DNA of 64,000 nt from Fragum whitleyi (taxonomy: Eukaryota > Mollusca > Bivalvia > Cardiida > Cardiidae). The DNA is taken from the NCBI GenBank assembly GCA_948146395.1, contig OX411543.1:30333558-30397557 (forward strand). The letters run 5' to 3'. The position numbers and the translations under genes were made by a program. Of this stretch, positions 1 through 10,225 are shown piece after piece. The notes under the pieces were generated by a model. It was not told the origin of the DNA. It saw nothing but the letters and a program-made list of their open reading frames with translations, and did no database searches. The first letter of the stretch is position 1; the number at the start of each line of letters is the position of its first letter.

Positions 1-1
1 T

Positions 2-1712
2 GATCATAAACATGCAGTTGTGGCATTGCGCTTGAAACATGACATGGCCCTTGCTATAGATCGCTCATTCAATGAAAAAGATGAAGCCATAACAAAACTT
101 ATGGAAATAGTGTACTTTATTGCAAAAGAAGAGCTAGCAATAACAAAATTTGAATCACAGATTAAATTAGCTGTTAGACTTGGTGTTGATCTGTCAGCTC
201 TAGGTTCTGGTTACCGCTCTAGAAAAACAGCTGATGGTCTATTGGCTGCTATTAGTGACAGTGTGTCCTCAGATGTGTATAAGGAAATTGCAGACTGTGA
301 TTTTTTATCTGTTTCTTGTGATGAAACGACTAACATTTCTAATACAGGTAAATTGATTGTATACACCATAGTAGTATATTCTAATCTCAAGGTGAAGACA
401 TATTTTGTTGGTGATTATAACATTATTGATAAAACTGCAAATGGTTTAACATCGAAATTAAAAGAGTGTTTTGAAGAAGCTGGTATTGATATCTCCAAAA
501 TAATGGCTTTTGGGTCAGACGGGGCTGCAACAATGACCGGTTGTAGAAATGGTGTTGGAATACAACTAAGAAGAATTAATCCTTTCATGATACAATTTCA
601 CTGTGCGGCACATAAGCTGGCCCTGTGCACATCCCAAGCAGCTGAAAGTGTGGGTCTAATGCAGAAATACAAAGATACTTTGAAGTCTATTTACTACTAC
701 TTTAAGGGTTCCCACTGTAGGAGTGACAAGTTGAAAGCTATTACAAGGCATTCTTGACTCCCCACAGCTCAAAGTGAAAGAAATTCATGATGTGAGATGG
801 TTTGCGTTTTATGACTCTCTTAGGGTGGTTTATCAATGTTGGGAAGCCTTGGCCCAAACATTCAATGCTGCAAAAGAACTCTGTATTCCTTTATTGCTCT
901 CACATATTTTTTGATGGATATTATTCCAGTTGTGACAGCCCTAAACATGAAATTCCAAAAACAAGACCTAGACATTTCTGTGATTGGGCCAAGTGTTAGA
1001 CTTAAAATTCATGAACTTGATGTTATGGCTGAAAATAGTACAAGTTTAAAGCAGCTTGATGATGACATTGTCTTGAATGATGGTAAACACTTTTTTAAGG
1101 GGGTTGAAATCACCATGAATGAAAATGAGAAGAAAAAGTTCAAGTCTGCTAGTCAGGACTTTAGACACCAAACTGAAAGAAAATCTGGAGTCTAGGTTTC
1201 CATCTGATAGTCTATCACTAACTACTGCAGCTGAAGTGCTTTCTCTTAAGGGTTGTCCAAAGAAAAACTGTCTGAGTTTGGAAATGCAAAATTGAATGTT
1301 GTGCTTGGTCACTTTGGAACACCAAAGACACTTAATGATGGTGCTGTGATCCAGCCAGTGTTGGATTCTGAGGCAGCCAAGAGAGAGTGGAGTCTTCTTA
1401 AACAGATGGCCAAAGATGATCCAACTTTAGTGGACCCAAAACTTTCAACAATGTGGCAGCTTATTGCTGCTATGCATGGAAAGGAATTTCCCAACCTGGT
1501 GAAATTAGTCAAGATTGTTATCATCTTTCCCCCTTCAAACAGCCACATGTGAGAGGGTTACAAAAACTGCTACAAGAAATAGATTGCAGGAGAGTAATTT
1601 GCAAGCTCTAATGAACATTTGTATCAATGGTCCCAACCCAGATATGTATGACTTTAAACCAGTATTGAAGCTGTGGAAATCCAGCAAGGATAGAAAATTG
1701 TACTCAAATTAG
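2..1712 (+). pseudogene. hAT-superfamily transposase remnant, 5' end outside window
   Basis: Degenerate transposase related to the hAT-like ZNF862/KIAA1586 group (cut-and-paste DNA transposition in the nucleus). The first block (20-757) carries SCDETTNIS, then FGSDGAATMTGCRNG and FHCAAHKLAL, the usual order of the two catalytic Asp regions and the conserved H..C/H segment of hAT enzymes. After the TGA at 755-757 the coding sense continues in another frame from 756 (KEIHDVRWFAFYDSL), returns to the first frame at about 890-1195 (FQKQDLDISVIGP), shifts again, and resumes at 1253-1552. A last block (1515-1712) holds LQALMNICINGP and YDFKPVLKLWK, resembling the hATC dimerisation end. At least four frame changes make it non-functional. 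The N-terminal part, including any BED finger, lies outside the window. Family assignment rests on recognised motifs, not on a search. Confidence 0.85.
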
Positions 1713-1824
1713 ACTACTTATTAACAGGTAGAAATAGTTGTTTTAGTTTGTCCCCCAAATTTTCCCAATGTCCCCTTGAAATTTAGGTAGGGGGACACCT
1801 GTGTCCCCCAAAAATTCTGACCTA

Positions 1825-1836
1825 GGCACAACACTG
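1825..1836 (+). repeat. Candidate 3' terminal inverted repeat of the hAT remnant
   Basis: The reverse complement reads CAGTGTTGTGCC, a typical hAT end beginning CAGTG. It lies 113 bp after the transposase stop, preceded by a run rich in CCCC/GGGG between 1750 and 1810. The matching 5' end is outside the window, so the element border is inferred. Confidence 0.45.
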
Positions 1837-2190
1837 GTAGTACTGTACTGATGACCTTTGAAATTATCTGGAGCACTGATGTGGACTAACTTTTTTTTAA
1901 AGATAGTGAAGAGAAAAAAGAATGGGACACATTCTTTTTAATAACCCCAAATTTGCTCCCTCAATCAGATGCACAAATCCAATGAGAAACTCTAGTCAGA
2001 TTTAGACTGGCCACCCCAGTGCACTTTTAGAGTAAATTTTGAAATAAAATTGCCAACTATGATGATTTTTTGTTTATTTTACATTATATAACATAGCTCT
2101 GCAATAGAAAATTAAGTTAATATTTAGATGTTCCCTTTTTATCAATGTTATTATTATGGTGTTATTATTAAGATGCACAAATCTAGGACA
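1837..2190. other. Nothing recognised
   Basis: AT-rich DNA with many stops in all frames. No gene, repeat arm or regulatory motif could be supported here. Confidence 0.5.
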
Positions 2191-2377
2191 GTTGGTGAGA
2201 TGGCTCGATTGGGCAATATTTCCCAAACAGGCAACCATTGCCCGATCGGGCAATTTGAAATTGAAAGAAAAGTGAAATTTTTTCCGAAAACTACGAAATA
2301 CTGTAAAAGTGGGTTATCAAAGTTTTTCGAGACCATAAATGCGACCTCAGCTATGATATACTATACTACATTAAGCT
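2191..2377 (+). repeat. Inverted repeat arm, partner at 7508-7691
   Basis: This 187-bp stretch matches the reverse complement of 7508-7691 over its whole length at roughly 85 percent by eye, starting GTTGGTGAGATGGCTCGAT and ending near CATTA(A/G)GCT. The arms face each other across about 5.1 kb. An internal quasi-palindrome around GCCCGATCGGGC is seen in both copies. Both copies also share a short open frame (GEMARxGNI..GNH), probably incidental. This could be the ends of one large element or two copies of a small repeat. Confidence 0.8.
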
Positions 2378-3865
2378 AAAAAACTCAAACAGATCATATT
2401 AGTAGTTTTGTATATGTTTCTACTTTCATTGCCTCACATTCTTCAAATCATCTATCCTATCTGTAGTATCAACGAAAGCTTGTTTGTACTAAGAATACAA
2501 TACACACGGGAAACATTTGATCTTATTTCTATGGCATGCAGCTGGAATGGTAATGACAACACAGGGTTTCTCTTATGTTAGAAATGTCCTTGTATATATA
2601 GTAGTGTAATATTCATCAATCAAATAAAAATCAATGCCATGTCAAAGGGCTTGTTTCAAGTTTATTTCATCAATGAAATCAGGGACACCATTTACTCCAT
2701 GTTTATATTAAACATTAGAGTTCTGTTGTATATACACCTCAAAACATCCAGTATAATGAATGTTATTTGAATCATAAAAACTTCTTAATGTGGACTGGGG
2801 TAGTAAGAACGATTTGTTGTGTACCTACAGTCAAGCTAAGGATTTTTATGATCAAAAGTAGGGAATCTAGCACAGGACGCGTGAGAAGAATTTTTCTTAT
2901 AGAAATTAGTCTAGAAACGAGTTCAGGAATGCTGGAAAACATATTTGCATTAAAAGTAACTTTGTATCTATCTCGGAATGCAAAGAGCTGTGACTGGTAT
3001 AATTCAATTTTAATTATAATAAATCTTAAGAAATATTTCATACATTTGTCCTGGTGAGAATCCTTAAATTCTGCATGAACACAATAGATTGTTTTATGTA
3101 TACCCTTAAACTTAACCCGGGATATCTACATATGCAATGACCCCACTTTGTGGATGTTTTTCTTAAACCGCTCAGCTTACAGGCATAACCGATGAAAATT
3201 AAGTTGTCCATTGTTGATAATGGTGGACGTTTCTTTAATAACTGTTTTGGTTTAATCCTGCCAAAATTAATTTTAAGCGCCGAGGGAAGATTCCTTATGT
3301 TTCAATTTGCATTAATTTTGTATGAATTGATTTACAGTAACAAGGACATAACTTTTCTATTGGGTGTTTCAGGGCATGGACAACCTTGTATGGATTTTGG
3401 GATTGTTGTGTTTTATATTTTGATTTAGGCATGGGTAAAATTGTGCTTAATAAGGGCAGTAAGTGAAATTTGTGTTGAGCTATTGTCACATACAACAGTT
3501 TTTGAATACGGAAATAGATTACTTTTGTTTGAACTAATAAATTCTATATACTAACCCTGCCGAGTTCAACTGTTCAATGTCAATGATAAGTTTGCATGAC
3601 TTCCTCCTCAAGAACAAGTATAATTACTTCGTTGAAAGTGAATCAAAATCGACGAAGCACCTGGCCCACATTAAATTTGGATTAATGTAATATGGTCTCT
3701 GTAAATTTTTGGCCCTTAGTCATAAGCATTTTCGAAATTTTGATAATTGGCATGCCCTTCATTTTTAAATGTTGCGGTATGATTTGGATTCTCCAAATAT
3801 GAATGGTGACAACCTACGTCGAAAGTTACATTAATTCACTAGCTTATTTGTATTTTCAAATCGAA
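2378..3865. other. No supported gene
   Basis: Several short open frames occur on both strands, but none has a recognisable domain, splice context or codon pattern. Treated as intergenic or intronic DNA. Confidence 0.5.
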
Positions 3866-4165
3866 TTTTTTTTTTTTTTTTTGGGGGGGGGGGGGGGGGG
3901 TTGTAAAAGAACATTTTTATCTACCCGAAACAATCATTTCATCTGGTACCTGAAACCTTCATTCACTGGAATAAACTGTTTTTGGTGTAGTAGTTCCATA
4001 GATATTTTAATTACCTTGGTACAATTTTCGAAACTGTTGACTGAACAGAGAGATAGGAACTGTTTACTGAACAGAGAGATAGGAACAGCAACAACTGGAA
4101 AGCCGAAATGCAAAAAAGGTTTGAATTTTTTAGAATTCCAACGCTGTTACTGTTTCATTTTCACA
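3866..4165 (+). repeat. T17-G18 homopolymer followed by a dispersed repeat (second copy near 63.5 kb)
   Basis: A run of 17 T (3866-3882) passes directly into 18 G (3883-3900). The following 260 bp resembles 63485-63640 in the same orientation: both have TGGTACCTGAAAC, an AT-rich spacer, then TTTCGAAACTG. The other copy is preceded by 18 C. The shared layout points to one repeat family with a homopolymer edge. Confidence 0.55.
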
Positions 4166-4171
4166 GTCATG

Positions 4172-4262
4172 TGATATCTCCCGATCTCGGCGTATTCTCC
4201 CGATATTTTACCCTTCCTCCCGCTCTCCCGATCAGGAGACCATTTCTCCCGACCTGAAGAAA
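4172..4262 (+). repeat. Cluster of CTCCCGA motifs
   Basis: Five CTCCCGA-like heptamers occur within about 90 bp. Related TCTCCCTA motifs recur at 6935-6980, and two CTCCCGA copies sit at 8988-9010. No known binding site is claimed; they may be ends of a shared repeat family. Confidence 0.4.
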
Positions 4263-5525
4263 TAAGGGCCTGAAAAAAAAAACAGGGAGACAAAAATGCA
4301 AAATTGCCGGTGTGAATGCTCGAATTCACGGGTAAAGCGTTGTTTATCTGAGTGTCATTGTTTATTGTCATCGGGTAGATCAACTATTGCTGACAACCGG
4401 GTGCTACTGTACCCATCACCCTTTACACTGTATACTAAACGAATTATGACGATCAGCAATACTGACCTTTCTTAGAAACAGGATCTAAACCGGGTGAAAC
4501 ATTGTTATTATTGTAATATTGCTTAAAAAAATGGAGTGGATACAACTACGGACCCTTGTATATTAAGAGTCCCTGATACAAGTTAAGCTGTGATTTTTTT
4601 CAATTTTGAAAAATTAAAATGGTTGTAAACACAGCTAGTAAATTTCCGCCATAGGTAAATAACTTTTTCCAAAAAGCCGTAAAAAATTTCCACTCTATGC
4701 GATTAGCGTCATGAAGGAAAAGGTCGAACATAATATGCAGAGCAATGCGTCACACGACCTTTGTAAAATAAGGCTGCATCGCAGAAAAACCCTCGTGTCG
4801 TAACGCATGATTAAGTAAAACAAGAAGCAGTCATACTTTTATTTCGACGACGATACTTATTTAGTAGATCTACGCTTGTTTTATGGTCAAATTATCAAAG
4901 TTACAAAATGTAAAAACTGTCTCATGCATTCTCAAATTGTCATTCAAATTTAATAATTGATATTGAAATTAAAGAAACATCGGACATTCGCTTTTTAAAT
5001 GCCACGGCGAATTCACGGATCCTGGCTGGAGTCGTTTTGAGACTTTACACACAATTTATGAATCAGCAACCGTCTTTTGAACTTGAAATCAAATGATTCA
5101 ATCAAGTTATTTGTCAACGCAAATGTTACAGATTAGAAAATTGTGGACTGGCTCTTTACTTCTGACACAGAGCTTCTCATAAAGCTAATCAACATGGATT
5201 AATTTGCAGAGGTAGCTCTTTCACTTTCCGCTTTCTACCGTGTTCGTCTTTAACGTCCGCGAACTCGGAATATGTCCATAATTTCAACGTTTATCGCCAA
5301 TTTGCTATCAAAACCATTTATTTTTAGTGTAGTTCAGTAACAGTTAGTGCCAGTTATGAGTAATTGGTCTGTCTCTTCGTCTGTCTATCCATGCATCCAT
5401 CCCTCAACAATCATAAAAATCACCGAATCTAGTCATCGGATTGCATACACAATCTACACAAAAATGATCCTTATGACAAGGCCTTTTCATATTTCACAGA
5501 ATATTGTAAATCATGAAGAACTGTG
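4263..5525. other. No supported gene
   Basis: Mixed AT-rich sequence. Short frames on both strands lack any recognisable product. Confidence 0.5.
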
Positions 5526-5539
5526 GTTGCCATGGCAAC
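5526..5539. promoter_or_regulatory. Perfect palindromic X-box-like site
   Basis: GTTGCCATGGCAAC is a perfect 14-bp palindrome matching the RFX X-box consensus. It sits about 290 bp before a 165-bp tandem repeat array and may be part of that dispersed repeat rather than a host regulatory element. No adjacent gene start supports a function. Confidence 0.35.
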
Positions 5540-5825
5540 AGAGAGAAATAAAACGTATCCAATTACAAGGCCTAGAATTTCATACTTTGCATAAAGCAGT
5601 ATTACATAAAAGAAGTATTACCTATTTCTTCACTACCAAACCCCTTGAAAGTTCTCTCCATTGGAAATATGCCTTGTGTTTTGGGCTTCTAGATTACTCA
5701 TAGAAACAAAGACTAGAAAGCCATGAATGGCTTGAGTCCCTCCACAGGCTTGAAATTCTTGTAATAGCAAATCTAGTTTTGACTAGATTTTTAGATATTT
5801 TGGGTTCTACTGATCTTGAAATGAA

Positions 5826-6565
5826 TTTCAAAGTTTCCACTATATAACATATAGAGAAATGACCTTTGCCCATAAAAGACATATTTTTCATCCAATGACA
5901 ATAATTTTTGGCTGCATGATAATAGGTCACCCAAGGATCATACTAGTGAAGTTTGATTGATATCCATCAGTTACATTCTGAGAAAATGATTTTCAAAGTT
6001 TCCACTATATAACATATAGAGAAATGACCTCCACCCATAAAATACATATTTTCTTACCGATCACAATAATTTTTGGTAGACTGATAAAGGGTCACTCAAG
6101 GATCATTCCAATAAAATTTTGTTGATATCCATCAATTACATTCTTAGAAAATGATTTTCAAATTTTCCTCTGTATAACATATAGAGAAATGACCTCTGCC
6201 CATAAAATACATATTTTTCATCCGATCACAAAACTTTTTGGTAGACTGATAAAGGGTCACCCAAGGATTATTCATGTAAAATTTAATTGGTATCCATCAA
6301 TTAGACCCTGAGAAATGTCCCTTTTTACCATATTTGGAAATTAGCCACGCCTATTAAATCCATGTTTTTCTTTGGATCAAAATTTCTTGAACAACTTTGA
6401 AAGAGGGTCACCTAAGGATCATTTCTGTGAAGTTTGGTTGAAATTCATCCAGTAGTTTCTGGGGAGAAGATTTTTAAAGTTTACGACAGCACGCACGGAC
6501 GGACAGACGCAGGACGGACACAACGCCATGACAATAGCCCCAGTGGCTTTCAGCCAGTGGAGCTA
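5826..6565 (+). repeat. Tandem array of ~165-bp units with GGACGG-rich end
   Basis: Units begin TTCAAAGTTTCCACTATATA at 5826 and 5992, with a diverged third at 6157 and a partial fourth. Each carries AGAGAAATGACC, GGGTCACC(C/T)AAGGAT and a segment like GTGAAGTTTGRTTGAWATCCATC. The array ends in CACGGACGGACAGACGCAGG and then AGCCAGTGGAGCT. This style (degenerate 'GGTCACC...GGATC...CATCCAGT' units with a GGACGG end) resembles bivalve dispersed repeats, also seen near 54.98-55.16 and 62.4-62.9 kb. Confidence 0.8.
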
Positions 6566-7507
6566 AAAAACTTTAACAGTCTCCTCCTAAGTTGCAAGGC
6601 CTATATCTTTTAAATTTGGAAAGATATTTTTTTTCTTCTGATTATCTACAAAATAATAATAATAATAAGAAAATGAAAAAAACTTATATTTTGGGATCCT
6701 GAAATTTGCATAGAACTAAAAAATGAATTTGTAACATCTATTTCTCTGAAATTATAAGACCAAATTCTGAAGCATTACTATCCTCTATCAAAATAAATTT
6801 AATGATAACCTTCTTTTAGTAAAAAAATAAAGAAAAGAAACTTTTATGGAAGGTATAATAGTCAGTTTATGGTGTAGACGTGTATTGCGAAAACCCCATT
6901 TTAAGCCAGAACGCGTGTTACGCAAAATCTCCCTATTTGAGACCCAATCTCCCTACGAAAAGGTCTTAATCTCCCTATGAGAGCCCATGGAAATATCACA
7001 TGTATGTTTAGAAAAAAATTTGCGGCTAAAATATTTACCATAACCAAATTTAGTACATATTACGATGACTTATTTTCTATATTGTTGGTTTATTAATTTT
7101 ATTCTTATATCCCGATCAAAGTGGATTTTTCATGATACGCTAAATAAAACCACTATATACATCTGAAAGTGTTTTTGTTAATATAGATCGTGTTTATGCA
7201 GCGTTAAAAAGTAAATGTACGTGTAATTATGCAATGTGTTCATTAACAATAAGAATTATCAAAATAATTTTGGACACACCCTGTATTTATTTTATCACCT
7301 CCCTATTTCTCTCCTAATTCCCTTGAACTTTTGGATGATGTTTGCTTTTTGGCCGTATCGTTAAATTCAAGATCGCAGAAAATGACTGATGTGGAGAATT
7401 CTGCCGTCAAAAAACGTTGTATTGTAAATATTTTGAATTTATCAAATTCTTCCGTCCACTTCAATGCAAATTTTAAACTTCTGGGCGCACAAAGATAGAC
7501 CGAACTT
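6566..7507. other. No supported gene
   Basis: AT-rich DNA. Contains a short AATAAT run near 6650 and three TCTCCCTA motifs at 6935-6980; otherwise nothing recognised. Confidence 0.5.
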
Positions 7508-7691
7508 AGCCTAATGTAGTATATTTCATAGCTGAGGTTGAATTTATGGTCTCCAAAAACCTTTGATAATGCGCTTTTATGGCATTTCGTAGTTTTTGGG
7601 AAAATTTCACTTTTCTTTCAATTTCAAGTTGCCTGATCAGGAAATGGTTGCCCGATTGGGCAATATTGCCCGATCGAGCCATCTCACCAAC
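7508..7691 (-). repeat. Inverted repeat arm, partner at 2191-2377
   Basis: Reverse-complement partner of 2191-2377. Its outer end abuts the 5-bp target duplication of the small MITE at 7697-7864, so that MITE inserted exactly at, or defines, the edge of this arm. Confidence 0.8.
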
Positions 7692-7696
7692 CTGTA

Positions 7697-7864
7697 CAGG
7701 GCTTGAAAATTCTACTCGTCGGCTCGTCCTGCATGATTTTTTCCTTCTTTGTCTATATAAGCAGGACGAGTGGAGTTTGCAAAATTTCACTTATGAAATT
7801 AATGTATCACTATATTTTCTTGTATAGCAGGACAAGTAGATATTTCAAGAATTTTCAAGCCCTG
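7697..7864. mobile_element. 168-bp MITE with CAGGGC ends and 5-bp target duplication
   Basis: The ends are inverted repeats: CAGGGCTTGAAAATTCT at the left and its complement AGAATTTTCAAGCCCTG at the right. The flanks carry a matching CTGTA at 7692-7696 and 7865-7869. Inside are several copies of GGACRAGT in both orientations, next to TCGTCC. The same subterminal motif fills the larger element at 41148-41507, so the two look like one non-autonomous family. CAGGG ends suggest hAT, although hAT elements usually duplicate 8 bp. Confidence 0.75.
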
Positions 7865-7869
7865 CTGTA

Positions 7870-8177
7870 GGAGAAAAGATGATAGAAAGTTTAAAAAAAA
7901 TCTCTGAATTGTGACACCTTTCATATAATTGAATCTGGGATGAAATCAGCAGCTGAATTGCAGAACTGTAATTTATTTGGAAGCCGTCTACCACCAATCG
8001 TGCTCGACTACTAATTCTGTGTTTGATTTCCCGGTCTTTGATCGTTTCGAAAAAGATGCTACTACGCGAAAACCAATGACACTCAGAATAATCTAGTTTT
8101 AAGGATCAGCACTTTCAATAACTGTTGGTAGATCAAAAATAAGGATTGAATGTGTATCATATTTTTCAATAGCATAC
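7870..8177 (-). other. Presumed start of intron 1 of the RBM8A-like gene
   Basis: Follows the GTATGC donor on the minus strand. No second exon was found here or further left in the window. Confidence 0.4.
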
Positions 8178-8244
8178 CATCACCAGCCTCGTCAATCTCA
8201 AATTCCTCTTCGACTCTTTCTTCCAAATCTAAAACGTCGGCCAT
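8178..8244 (-). CDS. RBM8A: Probable RBM8A (Y14) coding exon 1
   Basis: Reading leftwards from the ATG at 8244 the sequence encodes MADVLDLEERVEEEFEID then EAGD and one more base, followed by a GTATGC splice donor. RBM8A/Y14 is the RNA-binding core subunit of the exon-junction complex, deposited with MAGOH upstream of spliced junctions. The animal protein starts MADVLDL, followed by an acidic stretch and GD(E/G), as here. The exon is 67 nt and ends in phase 1. The RNA-recognition motif and the RS-rich tail should follow further left, but no matching exon was seen in the remaining 8.2 kb, so the gene either has a very long first intron or is a partial copy. The assignment rests on the N-terminal signature only. 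Confidence 0.65.
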
Positions 8245-10122
8245 CGTTGAATTCGCTTGCCGGTGAACGTAATAACCGAAAAGGACGCCGTTACCAAATG
8301 ATACCGATTTACACAGAAATAGACCATATTACGCCAACAGTAGATATTAATATTGATCTTCTCGGTACTGTGAGTCTTATGTCAATTGGCGAATGATTTA
8401 CAGAAACAAAATGAAGATACCATTCCACAAAAAGTTTTCAAGGGTTTATTTCGGTATATTTTGGTATCCCCGATTAGCAAAAAATAAGAAATTCTCATTG
8501 AGGAAAGTAAAAAAAAACATTAATACTATTTTGTGAAAAGATGCAATCGTTAAATCCGACTTTAAATCACTGAAAAAATATGGGTTTTTGTCTGTTCTTC
8601 TTTTGGAAATAAAAACTAGAAATACCGGGCATCCCTTTTGACAGATAGGCTACCTATTTTGACGCCTTAAATAAAGTAGGTACCTAGCTCTTTAAAATCT
8701 TATTTGTGAAAGGGTTTTATAGTGCACAGCTCTAACCAGTAATACAAGAGCTTAAAAGCTAAAATACAGAAGCAAATACGCACTGCCTACTTGTCCTATT
8801 TAGAAACCATAATTTTCTGTGCTGACCGGCACAGCCAGGCCGTAATAATTTTTTTTACAGCTTTATTCAGCGGAACAAATCGGAAAATATTGGTAAGCAT
8901 ATTGCACCCCGCAAGTCAGAGGGACTCACATTTACAAAGGCCAGAGACAAGGCAAACATATAAAATTAACAGTTTGAATCCGTGTTTTCTCCCGACGGTC
9001 TCCCGATCTCAGCCCTAAGCTTAACCCCAGGTTTGCAAGAATTCCTTTGTGCCCCCCCCCCCCCCCTAGTTAACTCATGCCCAGCATTCATATCTCTGTA
9101 GATGGAGTTGACAAACTCCTATAGAAATAAAACCCCAATAAAGCTTCAGGGCCAGATCAACTATCAGGCTCCACGTCTCCTTAAAGAACTTACGCGGCCT
9201 GAGTCCGTGAGATAGCCTTGACTGTTCATACTAACGGAAAATCAACTTTGACGAATTATTAAATTACCACTTTCTGTCAGTTTCTACAGATTCATATCGC
9301 GACATCTAAGGTGCAAAGACTTGAAAATTTTATTATAACGGTTGAATTAAATTGAAATATACACTGCACTTATTTGTCTTTAAGTAAAAGTAATCTCAAT
9401 ATATGATAACTTGTCTTCATAATTACCAGGACGTAGATAAACCCAAATACATCCTCCGTCTAAAAAGTAACATATATGTGATTGTAAGATAGAAAAAAAG
9501 CAAACTTGAGGCAGAAAATTATACTTTCTTTTACTCGGTTTGAACTTGGGTTCTCTTGTATCAGAGGTGGATGTATTCCCAGTAAACACTTAAACTCTAA
9601 TGCTAATTAGCGGAATTTGTCGATGATGGGCGATTTTCCGAATTCGCTCACGGAAAATAAACAGAGTCTCAGGCGAAATTAGCCAAGGGCTAACTGAATA
9701 CCTAGCCTTGTTAAGTCCCAGACTGTCTGTAAGTTGTATTAGAAATACCGTCTATGAAATAAGGTACACCACTCATACCTATTTCAATTACGTCCCATAT
9801 TCTCAATCAAAGGACTGAAGGTCCTGAAAATCGCCAGGAGGATGATACCATGATATTTTGGAACTTTGGTTATTTGTGACCAATAACTCAGATTTTGAGA
9901 AAAGAATAACCCGACAGTATTGTTTAAAGGCAAACAGATGATAAGAGATCACAATATCCAACCCCCAAGCACTTCCTGATCTAAAAACAGCTGAATTACA
10001 CGCTCCTTTTGTTCAGGTTGCTGTTCAATTTCAGATGCTAAGCCTTTTCTTTCAATTCAAGGGTTCTGTTTGGCAGATTCTAAGCAGAATCTGACTGATC
10101 GAATGTAGTTTTACAACACTTT
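8245..10122. other. 5' flank of RBM8A-like exon, then no supported gene
   Basis: The first few hundred bases would include the 5' UTR and promoter of the minus-strand exon; no TATA or initiator is confidently placed. A C16 run lies at about 9051-9066 next to two CTCCCGA motifs. Other frames here are short and unrecognised. Confidence 0.45.
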
Positions 10123-10225
10123 TGTAACGGTTTAAAGGGAGGTAATATGCATTGGATATGCAAATGAGAGAGACCTGCCCTTAGTTAAATGGCTATTTGA
10201 AGCCTATACAGACAGAGTCGACCCA
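10123..10225 (+). mobile_element. 5' part of split LTR of a TRIM-like element
   Basis: Matches 14854-14956 with about two mismatches in 103 bp, from TGTAACGGTTTAAAGGGAGG to GACAGAGTCGACCCA. It is the first part of a 166-bp LTR; the remaining 57 bp are found at 14692-14748, displaced by an insertion of about 4.5 kb. Confidence 0.8.

Noticed and set aside
2767..3057. Small ORFs on both strands
   Set aside because: No homology, no splice context; overlapping frames on opposite strands of AT-rich DNA.
5526..5539. Functional RFX promoter site
   Set aside because: Perfect motif, but no gene start nearby and it probably belongs to a dispersed repeat; kept only as a low-confidence site.
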